This document shows positions 63,891 to 64,000 of a stretch of DNA of 64,000 nt, in pieces. This stretch comes from Micavibrio sp. UBA6147 (GTDB taxonomy: Bacteria > Pseudomonadota > Alphaproteobacteria > Micavibrionales > UBA1664). Where the stretch lies: positions 330,050 through 394,049 of the forward strand of contig DIUX01000001.1 of the NCBI GenBank assembly GCA_002423185.1, written 5' to 3'. Every line of letters starts with the position of its first letter. The stretch's first letter is position 1. Both the position numbers and the translations under genes were made by a program. The notes beneath the pieces are model-generated. The model had not been told where the DNA came from and did no database searches. It saw only the letters and a program-made list of their open reading frames with translations.

Positions 63891-64000
63891 TTATTTCGAC
63901 CGTGTTGTTTCTTTTTCTTCGGTGGTTATATGCTCATCCACGATATACAGGGGTCTGTTTTTAACCTCGTTAAAAATGCGTCCGACATATTCGCCAAGGA
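63891..64000 (-). CDS. Glycosyltransferase family 2, C-terminal end (partial)
   Basis: Reading the minus strand from 63998 gives 35 residues ending at TAA 63891-63893, beginning LGEYVGRIFNEVKNRPLYIV. This is the characteristic end of membrane-linked GT2 enzymes such as GtrB/ArnC/Dpm1-like polyprenyl-phosphate glycosyltransferases, just after their last membrane helix. The rest of the gene lies beyond the window. The tail after DEH is short and charged. Confidence 0.78.
   Translation of the reverse strand, partial: LGEYVGRIFNEVKNRPLYIVDEHITTEEKETTRSK

Overview
The window reads as a piece of an alphaproteobacterial chromosome of moderate GC. The evidence is a MucR/Ros-type regulator, a DUF2336-like protein, a TIGR02186-like protein paired with a TauE/SafE exporter, an FdxA-type 7Fe ferredoxin, CarD, an Ala/Glu-tailed ribosomal protein S16 and the order ffh-rpsP-rimM-trmD-rplS. 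The type IV pilus genes and many exported hydrolases would fit a free-living or predatory lineage related to Micavibrio or Rhodospirillales, but that placement is an inference. I see no rRNA, tRNA, insertion sequence, prophage or CRISPR array.

Layout. 1-6.5 kb (+): the end of a PilT/PilU-type ATPase, an MshL-like lipoprotein secretin, a strong terminator, then an ABC-2 permease, a membrane-anchored helical protein, a membrane-embedded AraC-type regulator and a type IV pilin-like protein. 6.6-12.1 kb (-): a leucine cluster leuC-(unknown 507 aa)-(HD-GYP-like)-leuD-leuB, in which two unrelated genes separate leuC from leuD. 12.2-17.4 kb: rplS, trmD, rimM, rpsP and ffh (translation and SRP), plus a 44-aa membrane peptide. 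17.6-22 kb (+): dapF, mtaB, ftsY and a UPF0173 metallo-hydrolase. 22-29.6 kb: a 1102-aa ELM1-like/DUF4116-like fusion, AMP nucleosidase, and a kynureninase-like/tryptophan 2,3-dioxygenase pair. 29.7-32.6 kb: small unknown proteins and the DUF2336-like protein. 32.7-36.1 kb (-): pgk, prolyl aminopeptidase and a nuclease-like protein. 36.1-39.6 kb (+): an M48 lipoprotein protease, then a translationally coupled pair of exported proteins, one resembling a lytic transglycosylase. 39.7-45.1 kb: a degenerate PPP-type phosphatase-like protein with a low-complexity insert, carD, a coiled-coil/HTH protein, a YbjN-like protein and proC. 45.1-53.9 kb: an M32 carboxypeptidase, fdxA, cimA, hldD, a polysaccharide deacetylase-like protein, a RutE-like nitroreductase, tsaB and mucR. 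54-64 kb: nfuA, a universal stress protein, the TIGR02186/TauE pair, an NTF2-like protein, an unknown 347-aa protein, an LD-carboxypeptidase coupled to an HtpX-like protease, lemA, a four-fold DnaA-box cluster, a small unknown protein, a DHH phosphoesterase and the C-terminal end of a glycosyltransferase.

Most genes are ordinary housekeeping genes and I found no single obvious defence or mobile system. The items I would look at first are the ELM1/DUF4116 fusion, the inactive-looking phosphatase with its insert, the four perfect DnaA boxes at 12-bp phasing, the strand-biased octamer GGTGTACG, and the ABC permease/helical protein/membrane AraC/pilin group beside the pilus genes. Function calls rest on motifs read by eye; no database search was run.
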